A stretch of 64,000 bases of DNA from Oxyruncus cristatus (Eukaryota; Chordata; Aves; Passeriformes; Cotingidae): assembly GCA_013399855.1 (NCBI GenBank), contig VXAY01002817.1, positions 250,423-314,422 on the forward strand, given 5' to 3'. The first letter of the stretch is position 1. Each line of letters starts with the position of its first letter. This document shows, piece by piece, positions 34,830-46,724 of the stretch. The notes beneath the pieces are model-generated. The model was not told the DNA's origin. It was given only the letters and a program-made list of their open reading frames with translations, and made no database searches. The translations under genes were made by a program, and so were the position numbers.

Positions 34830-35060
34830 ATTAAAATGTTGACTTTAACTTGGAATTAACCTGATTAATGTAATTGAAAGTAAAAGTCTGCTGCTCAGCA
34901 CTTTGGGTGATGAGTGGAGATGGATTGAGAAAGAAAGCTTTCAGATTGAATACACTTCTCTCCTCTGGCTGTTAATTGCACCGTTTACTGGTACCTGACT
35001 CACTGACCGTCAGTGTTTAGTCCAGTTAATGATGATACACAGTCCATACTTTCCAGAGAT
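34830..35060. promoter_or_regulatory. Candidate conserved noncoding element
   Basis: Dense homeodomain-type cores: TTGATTAAAATG at about 34828-34839, GGAATTAACCTGATTAATG at about 34852-34870, GTAATTG at about 34871, GTTAATTGC at about 34972, AGTTAATGATGATAC at about 35024-35038 and GATAATTAAAAAAC at about 35058-35071. No repeat signature. This is one of the stronger regulatory candidates in the window by motif density, but conservation was not tested. Confidence 0.35.
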
Positions 35061-35227
35061 AATTAAAAAACATTCGAGCAGACACTGCTGCAGAGAGCTT
35101 TTCTCTCTGTCGCAGTCAGCAGGCCCCAGGGGTTAGGGATTCTAGTATGTGGAGACAGAGACAGAGAAGGCTGTTCTCTGGGTACAGAGTTGAGCAGACC
35201 TTGGTTATGCAGGTGTTTTGAAGAGTA

Positions 35228-35256
35228 TCATAGAATGGTTTGGGCTGGAAGGGTTT
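35228..35256 (-). mobile_element. Very short CR1 3' stub
   Basis: atcatagaatggtttgggctggaaggg is the reverse complement of a CR1 extreme 3' end, and the similarity stops after about 28 bases. Such severe 5' truncation is common for CR1. The right-hand flank to about 35340 could hide further diverged sequence. Confidence 0.7.
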
Positions 35257-36179
35257 CACCCTCTCTGCTGTTGGTAGGGACAAGTTGCACACATATTCTG
35301 CCCAGTAGCCATCTCTGGATCCCAGTCTCCCTGGTTGCTGACACACAGGCTCCTGAGTCTGTTCTGCTCTGGTTGCTTGTACAGGCCATCACCCTGGCCA
35401 GGACTTTCGATGTCCCAGAAGCTGATCCATATGATCTGGAGAGCTGCTCCCAGTGGCTCATGGCGATGGGTTTCACAAATGGGCACTGAACTAGTGAAGG
35501 ACAGTAACTACTTCACATGTTGGCTTTGGTGTATCTGTTTATTGCCTGTACAATATTGTGTGTGGGTGAGCACGAAGGCTTTCTGGAGTTGGGAGCCCAT
35601 TTTTGTACTTCCAAAGCACTTTGGCTAAAACACTGTATTTTTAAGTAGAACACTCTCCCCGAAAAGTCATTTGCAATCTTATCCATAAGGGTAACTCAGC
35701 ACTGAGATCAGTGAGCATTAGTCCTTTAAAGGCTTCGTGCAGCTGGGTGCATGTCTCTTGTGGCATACTTTTACATCTGCAAAACAGGGGTGCTCAGACT
35801 TCCTTACAGATGGGGAACTCTCAAGAGACTCTGGACAGAAATTTACAGAAAATGTCTTGGCTGCCATATCCTGAAGACTCACATACACTGAAGTGGCAGT
35901 AGAAAAAATAATTCTCCAAATATGAGGATCCATTTGGAAGCAGACTGGCAAGGGTATAGTGAGAACTTATTGCTGAAAGAATTGCCTGTACCAATGCCAG
36001 CATTGGTTAATATATTTGCCAAAGACTGCAAAGAGGAATAAACAAAGGGAAGAGGAATTTGCAGCTGGGACAAAGGTTGGTTTGCTGATCAAGATCAGGA
36101 AAGATGACAAGGAACTTGTGAGGGACTGACAGCAGTGGACAAGTAGGTAACACAAAGAATGAATTTACACATAGAAGGA
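35257..36179. other. Noncoding stretch, nothing recognised
   Basis: No exon recognised. A phrase at about 35770-35790 (tttacatctgcaaaacagg) is MIR-like but too short to call. Confidence 0.45.
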
Positions 36180-36460
36180 ATCCTGAAATAATCTACTTTG
36201 ACCTCCTGAGTGAGGCACATGTTGTACAGATTATATTAAGAGAGTAAGAACTCACTATTTCAGTTGACACTTTCCTCAAATAGCTAATCACAGTAAATTA
36301 AAACTGAGGGCTGTATTTTTCATCTGAATTTGTGTTCTAACTTCCAAGCCATTGCTTCTTGTTAAGTCTTTCTCTGCTAGGCTAAAAAAAGCCCTTTTAT
36401 ACAGTACGTTTTCTCCCTGTTCAGATACTTTTATGTTAGATTCAGTGTGAGATTATGCAC
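36180..36460 (-). mobile_element. Ancient CR1, ORF2 C-terminus and 3' region
   Basis: On the minus strand a frame reads FFSLAEKDLTRSNGLEV, the typical CR1 ORF2 C-terminal block, at about 36340-36388. It is preceded upstream by a K-V-S-E stretch and followed by further conserved Q/M/K residues up to a stop. Beyond it the 3' region runs down to about 36180, where aataatctactttgacctcc is the reverse complement of an old amniote CR1 3' end. No recent 8-bp tail remains. It is a degraded non-functional copy, older than those at 46194 and 58142. Confidence 0.8.
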
Positions 36461-39400
36461 ACCAAAACGTATGATTTGCATTTCTTGTATGCCTTATGCT
36501 GTCAACTCAGGGAAAAAATGCTAGGTGTCACTGTGACCAGCTCAACAAACACAAGTATGAAGCATGTCCTTATCCACTCTCTCTTGTTCTGCTGCCATTT
36601 CCCTTTACACATGGGCTATGTTTAGTGACCTGACTATGAGCACTGTTGAAGCTTTGGGGAAGAGGATGAGATTTTAATGAAAGGAGTGGGGTTAGTGTTT
36701 GTTACAGTAGCAATGAAAGGCTCTCATGAGATCAGAGCCCTTGGCATGACAGGTTTTGTGTTTTGTTTGGAAACAAAAAAAAAGGCAAGCAGATAATAAT
36801 TCAGCTTTTTAATCCAAATGATCTGGAATTTGGGAAGACTGTATCCTCACAAATAGGAAATCAAGTATTGGATTTTGAACCCACAGAGAGGAGCTAAATG
36901 AGAACTGCAACTGTCACCTCTTGCCCCTTAGTCCAGCATTGGTATTGCAAGAGCCTCCTGCATCTTGGTGTAACACAATCTATAAAAAAAAAAAGGTGCC
37001 AAAACTTGGGAGTATGAATTAAGTGCTGTGTCATGGCTCTGTTCCACAGCCCTTCCCTATTCATTTTTTACTTTCCATTCCTATATTTGCTTTAGCATTT
37101 ATTTAATTATCTTTTCCATGGTTATCCCATCTTCTCTGACACTTCTCTCTGCTCTGTATCACAGCTGCTTGTACCCTTCCCCAGCAGCTGCAAGGGCCTT
37201 TATCTTTGTCTATAGCCCCAGGCTGTCTTTATCAGATTTACCCTCAAGGCCATCCCATGGAGTATAGGAGTGCTTTTGTCACCATTCAGCAGCAGAAAAA
37301 AACAAGACTCAGAAGAGCAAAGGGACTTGGGTAAGAGCCAGGTAGCAAGCCTTTGCTACGGCTTGGTTTGACCAGTCCCTAAGACCAGGGGTAGTTTGTC
37401 ACTTAAGAGCTGGGCAATCCTCCTCTTCAGTGGGATTTTTTCAGTGAAAATTTTTCCCTCCATACCAACAGCGCTAAGATGAAAAGAGGGACCATTTCTT
37501 CACAGTGGGCTGGTCCCTGCCCTTGACTGACCTGTGCCTCAGCACGTGGGACATAGATGCATCTGGGGGCATAACTAGGGTCCTAGACATCTGGCCTGCT
37601 GGCCACTGGGTGAATTCCCAAAGGGTATTGACCTGTCACAGTAGAGAGTGGTCCTGCTGTGGGTTGCCTTGGCTTTGACGTTAGTGCTGCAGTGAGTTTT
37701 TGATGGTGCCTGTGGTGCCTGGATGTGGCTGGTGGGTGAGGCTCTCTGAGGCAGAGCACAGTGGGAGGATGCTGCCATGGGACCAATTGTGCTGGCACCT
37801 GTGAGGAGCCCAGGCTGGCTGTTGTTTGCTATTCCCTGCACACACGCAGGGAGCCTCGTGCACTAAGTGACATCAAGGCTCATTATTTTCATCAGATGCC
37901 ACATTTGTAACCTGTTACCAAGTAAATTGTGATAAAATAGACTGGAGCAACCCAGAGCCTGACTCTCTGTGCTGAGATGGCAGCTGTGAGCATAGCAGGC
38001 AAGTAAAGAGTCTCACAGGACCACTGGCTTCAGCACGTTAAAGGAGCAGGGGGTTCTCGTGGATGGATAGCAGAGAGTTCGGGTCAGAACCAGGTCATGA
38101 TGCATCTTTTTGGCAGACACTCTGTGCCTGGGATGAGGGTGAACTGTGTCCTTCCAATGGTTCCAAGAGGGTAGGTCTTTTACCTCCCTTCCTCTCCTCT
38201 TTACTATTGGGGAAACCGGGAGAAAGGAAAAATATCAATGTCACATAGTAAATCTACAGGTTCATCTCATAGTTCTTCATTTTCTGTTTGGAGCCAAGAA
38301 CAGGTCCCTCACAAGTTACAATCCAAACAGTAGGGTGAACAGCAATGGACCTGCAATTTTCACATTTCCTATGCCCCATGCTGAAGTTCAGATGATGGGT
38401 GTGACTTGCAGTGGCAGCTGAGAGCACAGGAAAGAAACCCAGCTTATTACTGGGGTTTTGTTTTCTGTCTCTGAAGATTCTCAAAGTCTACCTGTGATGT
38501 TGAGGTTTTTGAAGAGGAACTGGGTTTGTTTCTCTACTAGGAGATACCAACTGTTTCAGTTGTTTTGTCCTCCCAAGCTTCTGCCTTCCCCACAGGTAGA
38601 GACAAATATATTTGCCCTACAACATATTGTGAAGTTGGATTAGGTAGTATCTCGAGTTTGTATAGGTAGAAACTAAAGCAATTGGGAAGGTAAGAAATTT
38701 CTGCAAGGACTCTTTTGTGTCTTTGAGGGTTAGAAAGCTGAGAGCATGAGTCCCTCCAGAGCACCCTCCCCCAAGATTTCCAGCCTGACATACACAGAAG
38801 AACACGCTGTGGTTTTAAGGAACAAATGGGACCTTTAGTGGAGATCAGATCTTCCAGTGCTGTGCATATGCAGAATTGAACTAGCAAACTTTATTTGGCT
38901 TCTAAATAAATATGTTTTTACAGGGTTAATAGATGCTGAATAGCAAATACTGAAGTGCTTCACATGTGAACAGTATATGTTACTTGTGGTGCTGCAGTGG
39001 AACATGCTGGAGGTAGTTATAAACACAGTTGTAAATACAGAGTTTCCTAGGAATTTTAATACATTGAAAGTATTATGTGATCTAGAATAGTTTGAGAAGT
39101 TTGACTAAACAGAATGTAGTCAAACTAATAGCAATGTAAACATTTCACTTTGGCAAAATTAAGATGGTATGAATTTTAGAGCCTTTATATATTCTGGTGT
39201 TTTACAAATAGAAGAAAATGTTGAAGTGCAAATGTTTTCAATAGAAGTATAAACATTTGTCAGAAAATAAGCTGGTAATATTTGCTTCCAGATTTTTAGT
39301 TAAAAATACCTCTGGCATGGCTAAACTACGAAATACTTTATTGATATGAAAGGTACATTGTGGGCTGGAGGGGGAGTGCATGAGCATTTTTTAACTTTAG

Positions 39401-39509
39401 CTTTGTGCATCTGGACTCTGGTTACCAGCTAACTAGCTCTTTACTGCAGCACTTCTTTAATGCTTACTGATCCCTTATAAATATAATAGCTGTGCTCTAT
39501 TCTCTGCCC
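36461..39509. other. Noncoding stretch, little recognised
   Basis: No exon recognised in 3 kb. A perfect octamer ATTTGCAT lies at 36474-36481. Weak MIR-like phrases occur at about 37300-37350 (gactcagaagagcaaaggga) and about 38200-38255. The stretch 38880-39350 is AT-rich and unique-looking. An A-run lies at about 36981-36991. Confidence 0.4.
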
Positions 39510-39625
39510 CAAAGGTCTTACAATTTAAATTGGCAGTTCAGAAGAATTATCTCCCTATTTCAGGAACTGGAGCATAGCAAGATCAGTGATTTGCTCAAGG
39601 TGACATGGAAAGTACAAAAACCCAG
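39510..39625 (-). mobile_element. MIR-like SINE fragment, minus orientation
   Basis: tctccctatttcaggaactgg at about 39549-39569 and agtgatttgctcaaggtgaca at about 39584-39604 follow the reverse-complement MIR order (cccattttacaga, gaaactgag, gacttgcccaaggtcaca). Diverged. Confidence 0.5.
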
Positions 39626-39814
39626 CACCAGCTCATTCCACTGTCCGGTTGAGATCCATCCTCCAAGATGCCTCATTTTGGGAGCACTCTGATTTCTGAG
39701 CTGGCTGGCTGCACTGCCCCAAAGGCTTTAGGTGGGGAGGTGGCCAGTGGCTGGGGATGGGAGTGGCTGGCCAGCTCTGCTGCAGCTGTCACTGCTCTTT
39801 GCTGACAGTTCTGT

Positions 39815-40150
39815 AATCCATGGTGCCTGCTTTTATGGTGCTAATTAATCTCTTTTAATTAATGAAATCCTTCTACTTAATGCTCCTCCCCTTCCTTTCC
39901 TCTTTACCTCTCTTCACCTTCCACAGCTGAAACCTACACTCCTCCTTGAGCAGGGGCTGATAAAATCTTCAGCCTTTAAACATCTCTGTGTACTCGTCTG
40001 TGGCGGTGCTGGTTGCTCCATCTGCTTTTCTCCTTTGGTGCGGTAGCAGCTTAATCTTCATGGCCTGTTATCTTTGAAGCACACTTGATTTCTCAAAAGA
40101 AAAACAGCTAAGCATTTTAGCACCCGCTGCTTTCCTTCATAGGCTGCTAC
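39815..40150. promoter_or_regulatory. Candidate conserved noncoding element
   Basis: The left edge has GCTAATTAATCTC at about 39839-39851 and TTTAATTAATG at about 39855-39865, two TAATTA palindromes 15 bases apart. Further right are GCTGATAAAATC at about 39955-39966 and GCTTAATC at about 40049. No repeat signature. Closely paired TAATTA sites are typical of paired-class homeodomain targets. Inference only. Confidence 0.3.
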
Positions 40151-40944
40151 ATGTCATTGCTGTTTAATCATGGCCTGAGTGTGCAAACACTGTGTATGTA
40201 ACAGTATTCCTTTAAATAGACCTATGGGCTTAACTGGGACAGCACATTCAGATAATATTGCTTGCCAGCACCTTTGCACTCCAGGACCGTTTATCTTCTT
40301 TCATTTCATCCCTTAACTCCTACATAACCTTTCCTCTCTTCTCATGTCGTGGAGTCTAATTCTTGTCCTTGTGCCATGAAACTGGTCATTCCATGTTGGG
40401 TAAATCCAAAAGCAGAAAAGAGGCTTGGGAACTGCAGGACTGGATGTATCCAGCCTGTCCACCAAGTTATCACTCCTGGTATTCCTGAAAAAGCAAGGAC
40501 CAAAGTGCCACTGCACAAGCAATGCACAGCACACAACAAAATACAGTCCTTGTCCTGAAGGAGATTCAGTTCATTTTGGGACAAAGAGCCCATTTCTGGA
40601 CTCACAGATACATATCAGTGCTTGGCTGAAAGGTGATAGAAAATTATAGTGAGGAGAGCCATCAACATTATGAAAGAAAGTTTCCATACTTCTGCTCATT
40701 CAGCTGCTAATCGCAGCATAATTTTGCCCTTTGCAAAACCTGCCAGATAGTTTCTTCTCTGCTTACATATTTTTCAGCGGCTTCTTTTCCTCTCTCAATA
40801 TCCAAGTTTACAGTGCCTTTCCTCCAGCTCTAGTGGCTGATTTACATACAAAAGAGTGATCAGCTGTGGGAAGAACAGTCTACCGCATCAAATAATAAGT
40901 GACATTAAGTGGCATCTAAATGACATTACTTCGATTCTCTGCTG
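40151..40944. other. Noncoding stretch, nothing recognised
   Basis: No repeat or exon recognised. Overlapping opposite-strand frames at 40313-40649 have no domain. Confidence 0.5.
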
Positions 40945-41040
40945 AGCTATGAGTTGCAGTGTGACCATGCACACAGTAATTAATTCCTATGCCTCAGCTC
41001 CCCAGCTGTAAAATGGGCAAGGTTCTGAGTTCTTGGGAAG
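40945..41040 (+). mobile_element. MIR-type SINE fragment
   Basis: gagttgcagtgtgaccatgc at about 40951-40970, then taattaattcctatgcctcag at about 40977-40997 and ccagctgtaaaatgggcaag at about 41003-41022 are the MIR core in order (tgtgacctt, tctgtgcctcag, tgtaaaatggg). Confidence 0.65.
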
Positions 41041-43439
41041 TCCTGCATTAGTCTGGGGCCAAAGTGAGCAATGCCTGTGCAGAACTGAGAAACTGAGGTG
41101 GTGGGATCCATTCAAAGATGTCCTTAGAAAGCTGCTAGAAAGGCAGTTACTGTAAATGAGAAGAATTGTATTGTGTCTTGTTTGTATGACAGAGCCGTGC
41201 TTTTAGATGAGACAAGAACTGCATAGGGACTCTCTAGTTATATTAACTTATGCTTTTTTTTGGTTCATTCTCATCTTTTGGGTCAGAATATGCACACAGT
41301 TCAGTGGAAGGTAGAACTGCAGACTGACTCCTCAGCACAGTGAAGGTCCAGGCCCACAAAGCAACATAGGGAGATATATTGAAATCAGAAAACTTCCATG
41401 GCTCATGTATTATTTTATAGTTTAGAGAGAGAGAAAGACAAAATGCATCCTTTAAAGAGTGATTATTGGAAAGTGACTGTAAAAAACCCGAGCAAAACCA
41501 GATAAAAAAATCCTCCATCTTGCTGAATGCATCTGCTCACAGGCTGTCTGAGTCCTACTTTCCTTATGGATTGCCAAGTGTAAATCCAGAACTGTTCTGT
41601 TAAAGTCAACATGAATGAAATTATTTTCAACCTGTGTTTTCCCTGTACTTAAAATAAAGTCATTGCTGTAGCATCAAGTCACTATTACACCAGAAACTGT
41701 AAATGCACTATGTAGGGCATATGCCATTTAGCTTTAAAGGACTAGATTCTTTTCCTAGTTGGACTGATATATATCACAGATGATCCGGTGCAGGTCAGGG
41801 TGGACCCTGGCAGGCTGAGTACAGCCTTGCTCAAGATGCAGAATTACCTGAAAAAGGAAGGGAGTAACAGGGAGACCCCAGAGATTTAGTAAAAGCTTCT
41901 CTCATGGCTGCACACAAAAGGTCTACCCAAATTTGTCCCAACCCAAAAACAGACCCCAAAAATCCCTTGCAGAGACCTTTGCCTCTGGATCAGAGGCAAT
42001 TTCAGCCAAGCAGAGATGTGGACATATTGACCTTTTCTCCCCAAGGGCAATCTCATCCATCCTTGAAAGGAGACCTGTGGAGCAGCATGCACTCTCATGC
42101 CCCACCATGCTTGTCTCAAGTGGTAAATGAGTAGCACACTATGAGAGACTGTGGGGTCTCCACTGACACCAAACATGTCACTGAGCTGCCACTCTGGGAG
42201 CTGGGAGAGCTGCTGGCCTAGGATCGGATGTCAAGGAGAAGTGGCAGGAGGTGAGAAGTGCCAGGAATACTGCTTCCCAGCTGGCTCTGGAAACAGTTTA
42301 TGCCTGTGTCCGTCTGCACTCAGATCAAAGCCTCCCTGAATTATTCAGGTGCTCTTTGAAAACTCTCATCATGCAGAAAGTGAAGGCAGCTTGGCTTTAC
42401 CTGCTGGAAAACAAGCACTCATTGTAAGTTCCAGGGCCAAACCAAGGTTCCTCCGCTCACACAATGACAGCGGCTCCTGCCACCTTTATGGCAGGAGTTC
42501 TCTTCTTGTTGCACCAGGTTCTCACATAGAAGTCTCGAATGTGTGGGCCTTCAGACCGTACAGGCTTCAGTAGGTACTTTGCATCTAACTCAGCCCAGCC
42601 TTGCAGTCCTGCACTGATGCATTAATTCTGCCTTCTCCAGTGTGTTGGGCATGTGGAAATAGGTGCAACTATAAGAACAACTACTGGCAAACTCATGTGG
42701 ATGGTGTTGTGAGCTTCCAGCTGCATCAGTGAGAACATTTGGTTCAGCCTAGAAATATTAATAAGATAGCACAAACTTGAGATTTACTGGAGGGCAAGGA
42801 TAGTGTGTGCTCTTTTGTGCCATGATGCTACAGCCACTCTGTTGAAGTGATGGGGCCCTGGCACTGATCCCCAGACTCTGAGAGCAGCAGCACACAGTAG
42901 ACAGTGCCACACAGCAGCTTAAAAGAAAGAAATAGCCTGAGAATGGTGAGAGAGTCAGAGCTCTCTGCTGTCCTTTAAGATACCAAAAACTTCCTCTTCT
43001 GGGGAGTGAGTCCAGCAATCCTTGTGTTAGAAAAGCTGTTTTGGTATCGTGGGCAGATGCAGCTATCTTACAAGGAGAGACTATGTACAGCCTTCATATT
43101 ACTTCCTGCATATTAAGCCCGCTGCATATCCAAGGCTGGGATTACTCAGTCTGGCATTATGAACTGTGATGTCTTTGTAATATTTTAGTTGTGTTTTTTC
43201 TTTTAAATGCCATCACCAGGAGACAAATTATTACATTAAAAAGTAAGTTTTATTTTTAGGATGGATGGTGCTTTACTAGCCATGTGACTGAGAAGGTGAA
43301 AGGATTAAAAGGAAGATGGAAACCCTCAGCCATCCCTGACACTTTTTGCTTCTGAGGTTTTAATGCTGTTTTCTGACTTGCTGAACCCTTTCAGCCAGTA
43401 AGCCCCGTTGCTAGAAAGTTCATCAGCCAAATACCACTT
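41041..43439. other. Noncoding stretch, nothing recognised
   Basis: No repeat family or exon recognised. Overlapping frames on both strands at 41886-42176 have no domain. Confidence 0.45.
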
Positions 43440-45834
43440 TCCATCCTCTGCTGTTGACTAAGTTAACAGCTTACAGATCTACAGAGTCAGGCTGTTCTTA
43501 CACGAAAAGGTATCAGCAATATTAGTGCTTATGGTAGTCCACATTTATCTCCTAGAATCACAAGATGCTTTTCTCTTAGTTGTATTGCAAGGTTGGTGGC
43601 CTTGATGTGGATAACTGTGGACGATGATGGTCTGTACCCCCTGCAGTGCACGGACACGCTGAGTTCTTCAGCCAGGTCCTTGAAGACAAAGTATTGAGCA
43701 AACTTGTAACAGCAAAATACAGGGTGCTCCTGTGATGGGGCTGTCTCTTGGGGTAAGCAAATGGAAGCCCAAAATATCCTTTCATTTCACAAAATGAAAT
43801 CTTTATTGCCTATCTTTTTAGACAATAAAGGTGATCAGAATCTCCTTAAGAAATTCTGTCCCAAGACAAAAGTAAATTTTCTGACCTGATGTTGTTAGGT
43901 CCTCTGTTATCAAAACTATTTCATATCTGATTTCTTCTATCATGCATGCTCTGTGAAGGGGTAATTTATTTCTAGCACTAAGTAGGATAATTTTTAAATA
44001 ATTTCTTGTTGTTGCTGCTTTGGTTATTTATAGTATCACTACAATAGTTGAGTGACATAGCAATCCTTGTGGTTTTTCAGCATACATGGTTCCTATTACA
44101 AAGAAGCTATAATCTACTGAAAATTATGGTAGTCAGATGTTCCATTCTGAATATTAATTATAACTTGAGAGAATTAGTTTGTAATATGATCCCTTTTCTG
44201 AATATCTGAAATATGAGGTTTTTAAAGGCCAAAAAATGACAATTGTATATCTAAGTTTCACTTCTTAATTGTTTTCCTCATCACTTTTCGTCTGAAGCAC
44301 AGGAATGACATTAACAGAACTAGCAGGGATCTCTGAGGTCACTGAATTTGGTTTTTTCCTCTTGGGAAAATGACTGGGTTTTTTTCTGACTAACACTATT
44401 TTGTAATGATTACAAAAAGTGAAGGGAGTGGTTACTATTTCTGCATGCGTGCTAATACTTGCCCCATAGGCAGTTACCTAAGTGTCAGGGGTAAAGATTA
44501 TTGCAGATTGTACATCCTACAGGTCAGCTAAAATCATCTTTGCCCATGTAAATAACTCATTAGTTGAAATAAAAGATTGTATTCCTTTTCTTATGTGAAA
44601 TTAAGGAACAGAAAACATTTTTTCATCGAAATTCCTTTATAAAACGTTGGTTATTAGCAACAAACAGATGCAAAAAAGCACGAAAAGCCTGACTGAGAAA
44701 CACTACTATGGTTGATATTGGAAGGGATTTATAAGGATCCCGTGTGACTTAAATAGTCCTTTGTCAGCTGAGTTTCCTGATCAGACTGTAGCTTCCACCA
44801 TACACTCAAATTTACCCATTACTGAGTAAGTACTGAGAGAATGGAGCCATAAATAGGTATAGATAAGATGGTTGTGGAAGATTACCTCTGCGATAGGGAT
44901 GAGTACAAGGAAGCAGTCTAGTATATCCCTCCAACGTCTCCTCCAAGCTTTGGAAGGATCTGACTAGTAGCTCCAAAGCAGGAGGATACATTTTTCTAAT
45001 TTGTGGCATTTAACACAAATCTAACATGCCATCTGATGTGCTGGAGGGTCTATCTGAACTTCTAGGTGTGTTTTCGCTTCTGTGTACTGTGATAGGCAGG
45101 GCAAGGATTTCTGGCTCTTTAGGGTGGACCACAGTGGGATTAGGAGAGGTAAAGGCAACAGCTTATTGCCAAGATAGAACTGCAGTGGTTCACCAACTCA
45201 GACTTCTGCTCTGGTTTGTGTGTCTGTATTGCACTGATAAGCATGGAGGGACAGGTGTTTTTTTGGAGAGACATCTGCTGAAGAAATGCACTTAAACCTC
45301 GTATTTGAATATTCCCAAAGATTAGGAAAATCTGGACCAGGAACCCAAAACTTTGAAGGATAGCTCTGTTTCTTCAGGCATCAGATGAAATAATATGTGG
45401 ACTGGAAGGGTTCCAACAGTGCAGTTCTTCACTGGACATCATGTGTGAAGGAGGAGTTCTTTCTTCTTCAGTAGGGCACTTGATTGAGCAGTTAAACTCT
45501 CAGAGAGGCCTGAACTCTGCTGTGCCAGTGCAATACTACCACTTCCATGATTTCTTTGTGTTTTTCAACTTTTAAATGGAAGATGAAATTTTGGTTCTAC
45601 TGGCCCAATTGAAAAATACATGTTATATTGGATTAAATCGGAATGCATTCCATTGTTTTCCAAGCAGAAAATATGAAGAGCAGCCCATGCATCATTTGTA
45701 AATCTATGCTATCTGGCAGAGACATACTTCTGTCTCTTATTTAAAGGTAGAGATATATCTTGGGGCCTGGCTTGATGCTTTTTGTGACAGAATTGAATGT
45801 TTTCAAATCCTAAAGCCACAGCAGGGTGAAGAGT
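43440..45834. other. Noncoding stretch, nothing recognised
   Basis: No repeat family or exon recognised. 43850-44700 is AT-rich with no dominant motif. Confidence 0.45.
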
Positions 45835-46018
45835 GGAATGGAGTATTGGAGCACTGGGGTGAACTGCGTAGGGAGGTTGTGTGACCTTCGCTGTTGTTAT
45901 TAAAAACAGGACAGACAAAAAGGTTTAGTACTTTAACAGTGGTTGATCCTACCTTGGCAGAGGATGGTCTTGACAATCTCCTAAGGTCAACTTCAGCCAT
46001 ATTTTCTGTGATTCTGTA
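45835..46018 (+). mobile_element. Older CR1, 3' end
   Basis: Similarity to the CR1 3' region starts at about 45840 (gagtattggagcactgg, then gggaggttgtgtgacc at about 45870-45885 and attaaaaacaggac at about 45899). It continues with ttgatcctaccttggcag at 45943-45960 and gacaatctcctaaggtc, and ends in the tail words ttctgtg and attctgt at about 46004-46018. It is clearly diverged from consensus, so older than the copy beyond the gap. Same orientation as that copy. Confidence 0.8.
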
Positions 46019-46030
46019 AAAGTATAGAAT

Positions 46031-46082
46031 TGTTGTTGTTATTGTTGTTGTTATTGTTGTTGTTGTTGTTATTGTTGTTGTT
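46031..46082. repeat. (TTG)n/(TTA) microsatellite running into an assembly gap
   Basis: TTG units with interspersed TTA units fill 46031-46082, and the run stops only because the N gap begins. True length is unknown. The apparent poly-leucine frame is an artefact of the repeat. Confidence 0.9.
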
Positions 46083-46193
46083 NNNNNNNNNNNNNNNNNN
46101 NNNNNNNNNNNNNNNNNNNNNNNNNNNNNNNNNNNNNNNNNNNNNNNNNNNNNNNNNNNNNNNNNNNNNNNNNNNNNNNNNNNNNNNNNNNNN
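46083..46193. other. Assembly gap (111 N)
   Basis: A run of N between a trinucleotide microsatellite and a CR1 copy. It hides the 5' end of the CR1 and the end of the microsatellite. Confidence 0.99.
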
Positions 46194-46724
46194 CCTGGAG
46201 TGCTGTGTCCAGTTCTGGGCCCCTCAGTTCAGGAAGGATATTGAGGTGCTGGAGCAGGTCTAGAGAAGGGCAACAAAGCTGGTGAAGGGACTTGAGCACA
46301 AGCCCTATGGGGAGAGGCTGAGGGAGCTGGGGTTGTTTAGCCTGGAGAAGAGGAGGCTCAGGGGAGACCTCATCACTCTCTACAACTCCCTGAGAGGAGG
46401 TTGTAGCCAGGTGGGGGTTGGTCTCTTCTCCCAGACAACCGGCAGTAGGACAAGAGGGCATGGCCTTAAGCTGTGCCAGGGGAGGTTTAGGTTGGATATT
46501 AGGAAGAAGTTCTTTACAGAGAGGGTAATCAGACATTGGAATGGGCTGCCCAGGGAGGTGGTGGATTCTCCGTCCCTGGAGGTTTTTAAGATGAGACTGG
46601 ATATGGCACTTATTGCCATGGTCTAGTAACCACGGTGGGATTGGATCAAGGGTTGGACTTGATTATCTCTGAGGTCTTTTCCAACCCGGTTGATTCTGTG
46701 ATTCTGTGATTCTGTGATTCTATG
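46194..46724 (+). mobile_element. CR1 retrotransposon, ORF2 C-terminus and 3' tail
   Basis: A long, rather intact CR1 3' part. A frame continuous with CR1 ORF2 runs from the gap to the stop at 46624-46626. It shows [20 protein letters not shown] at about 46306-46365, [18 protein letters not shown] at about 46462-46515, and [19 protein letters not shown] at about 46534-46590, all hallmark CR1 C-terminal blocks. One internal TAG at 46261-46263 interrupts it. After the short 3' UTR come four 8-bp tail units (three ATTCTGTG, one ATTCTATG) at 46693-46724. Low divergence implies a fairly young insertion. Its 5' extent is lost in the gap, and it cannot encode an active RT as seen here. Confidence 0.95.

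Noticed and set aside
35390..35490. Exon-like plus-strand segment after a cttgtacag acceptor-like word
   Set aside because: The short peptide is not recognised and no matching donor or neighbouring exon was found.
37270..37360. MIR-like phrase (gactcagaagagcaaaggga)
   Set aside because: Too short and diverged to separate from chance.
46030..46263. Poly-leucine frame running through the gap
   Set aside because: It is the TTG/TTA microsatellite, N bases and CR1 sequence read as one frame.
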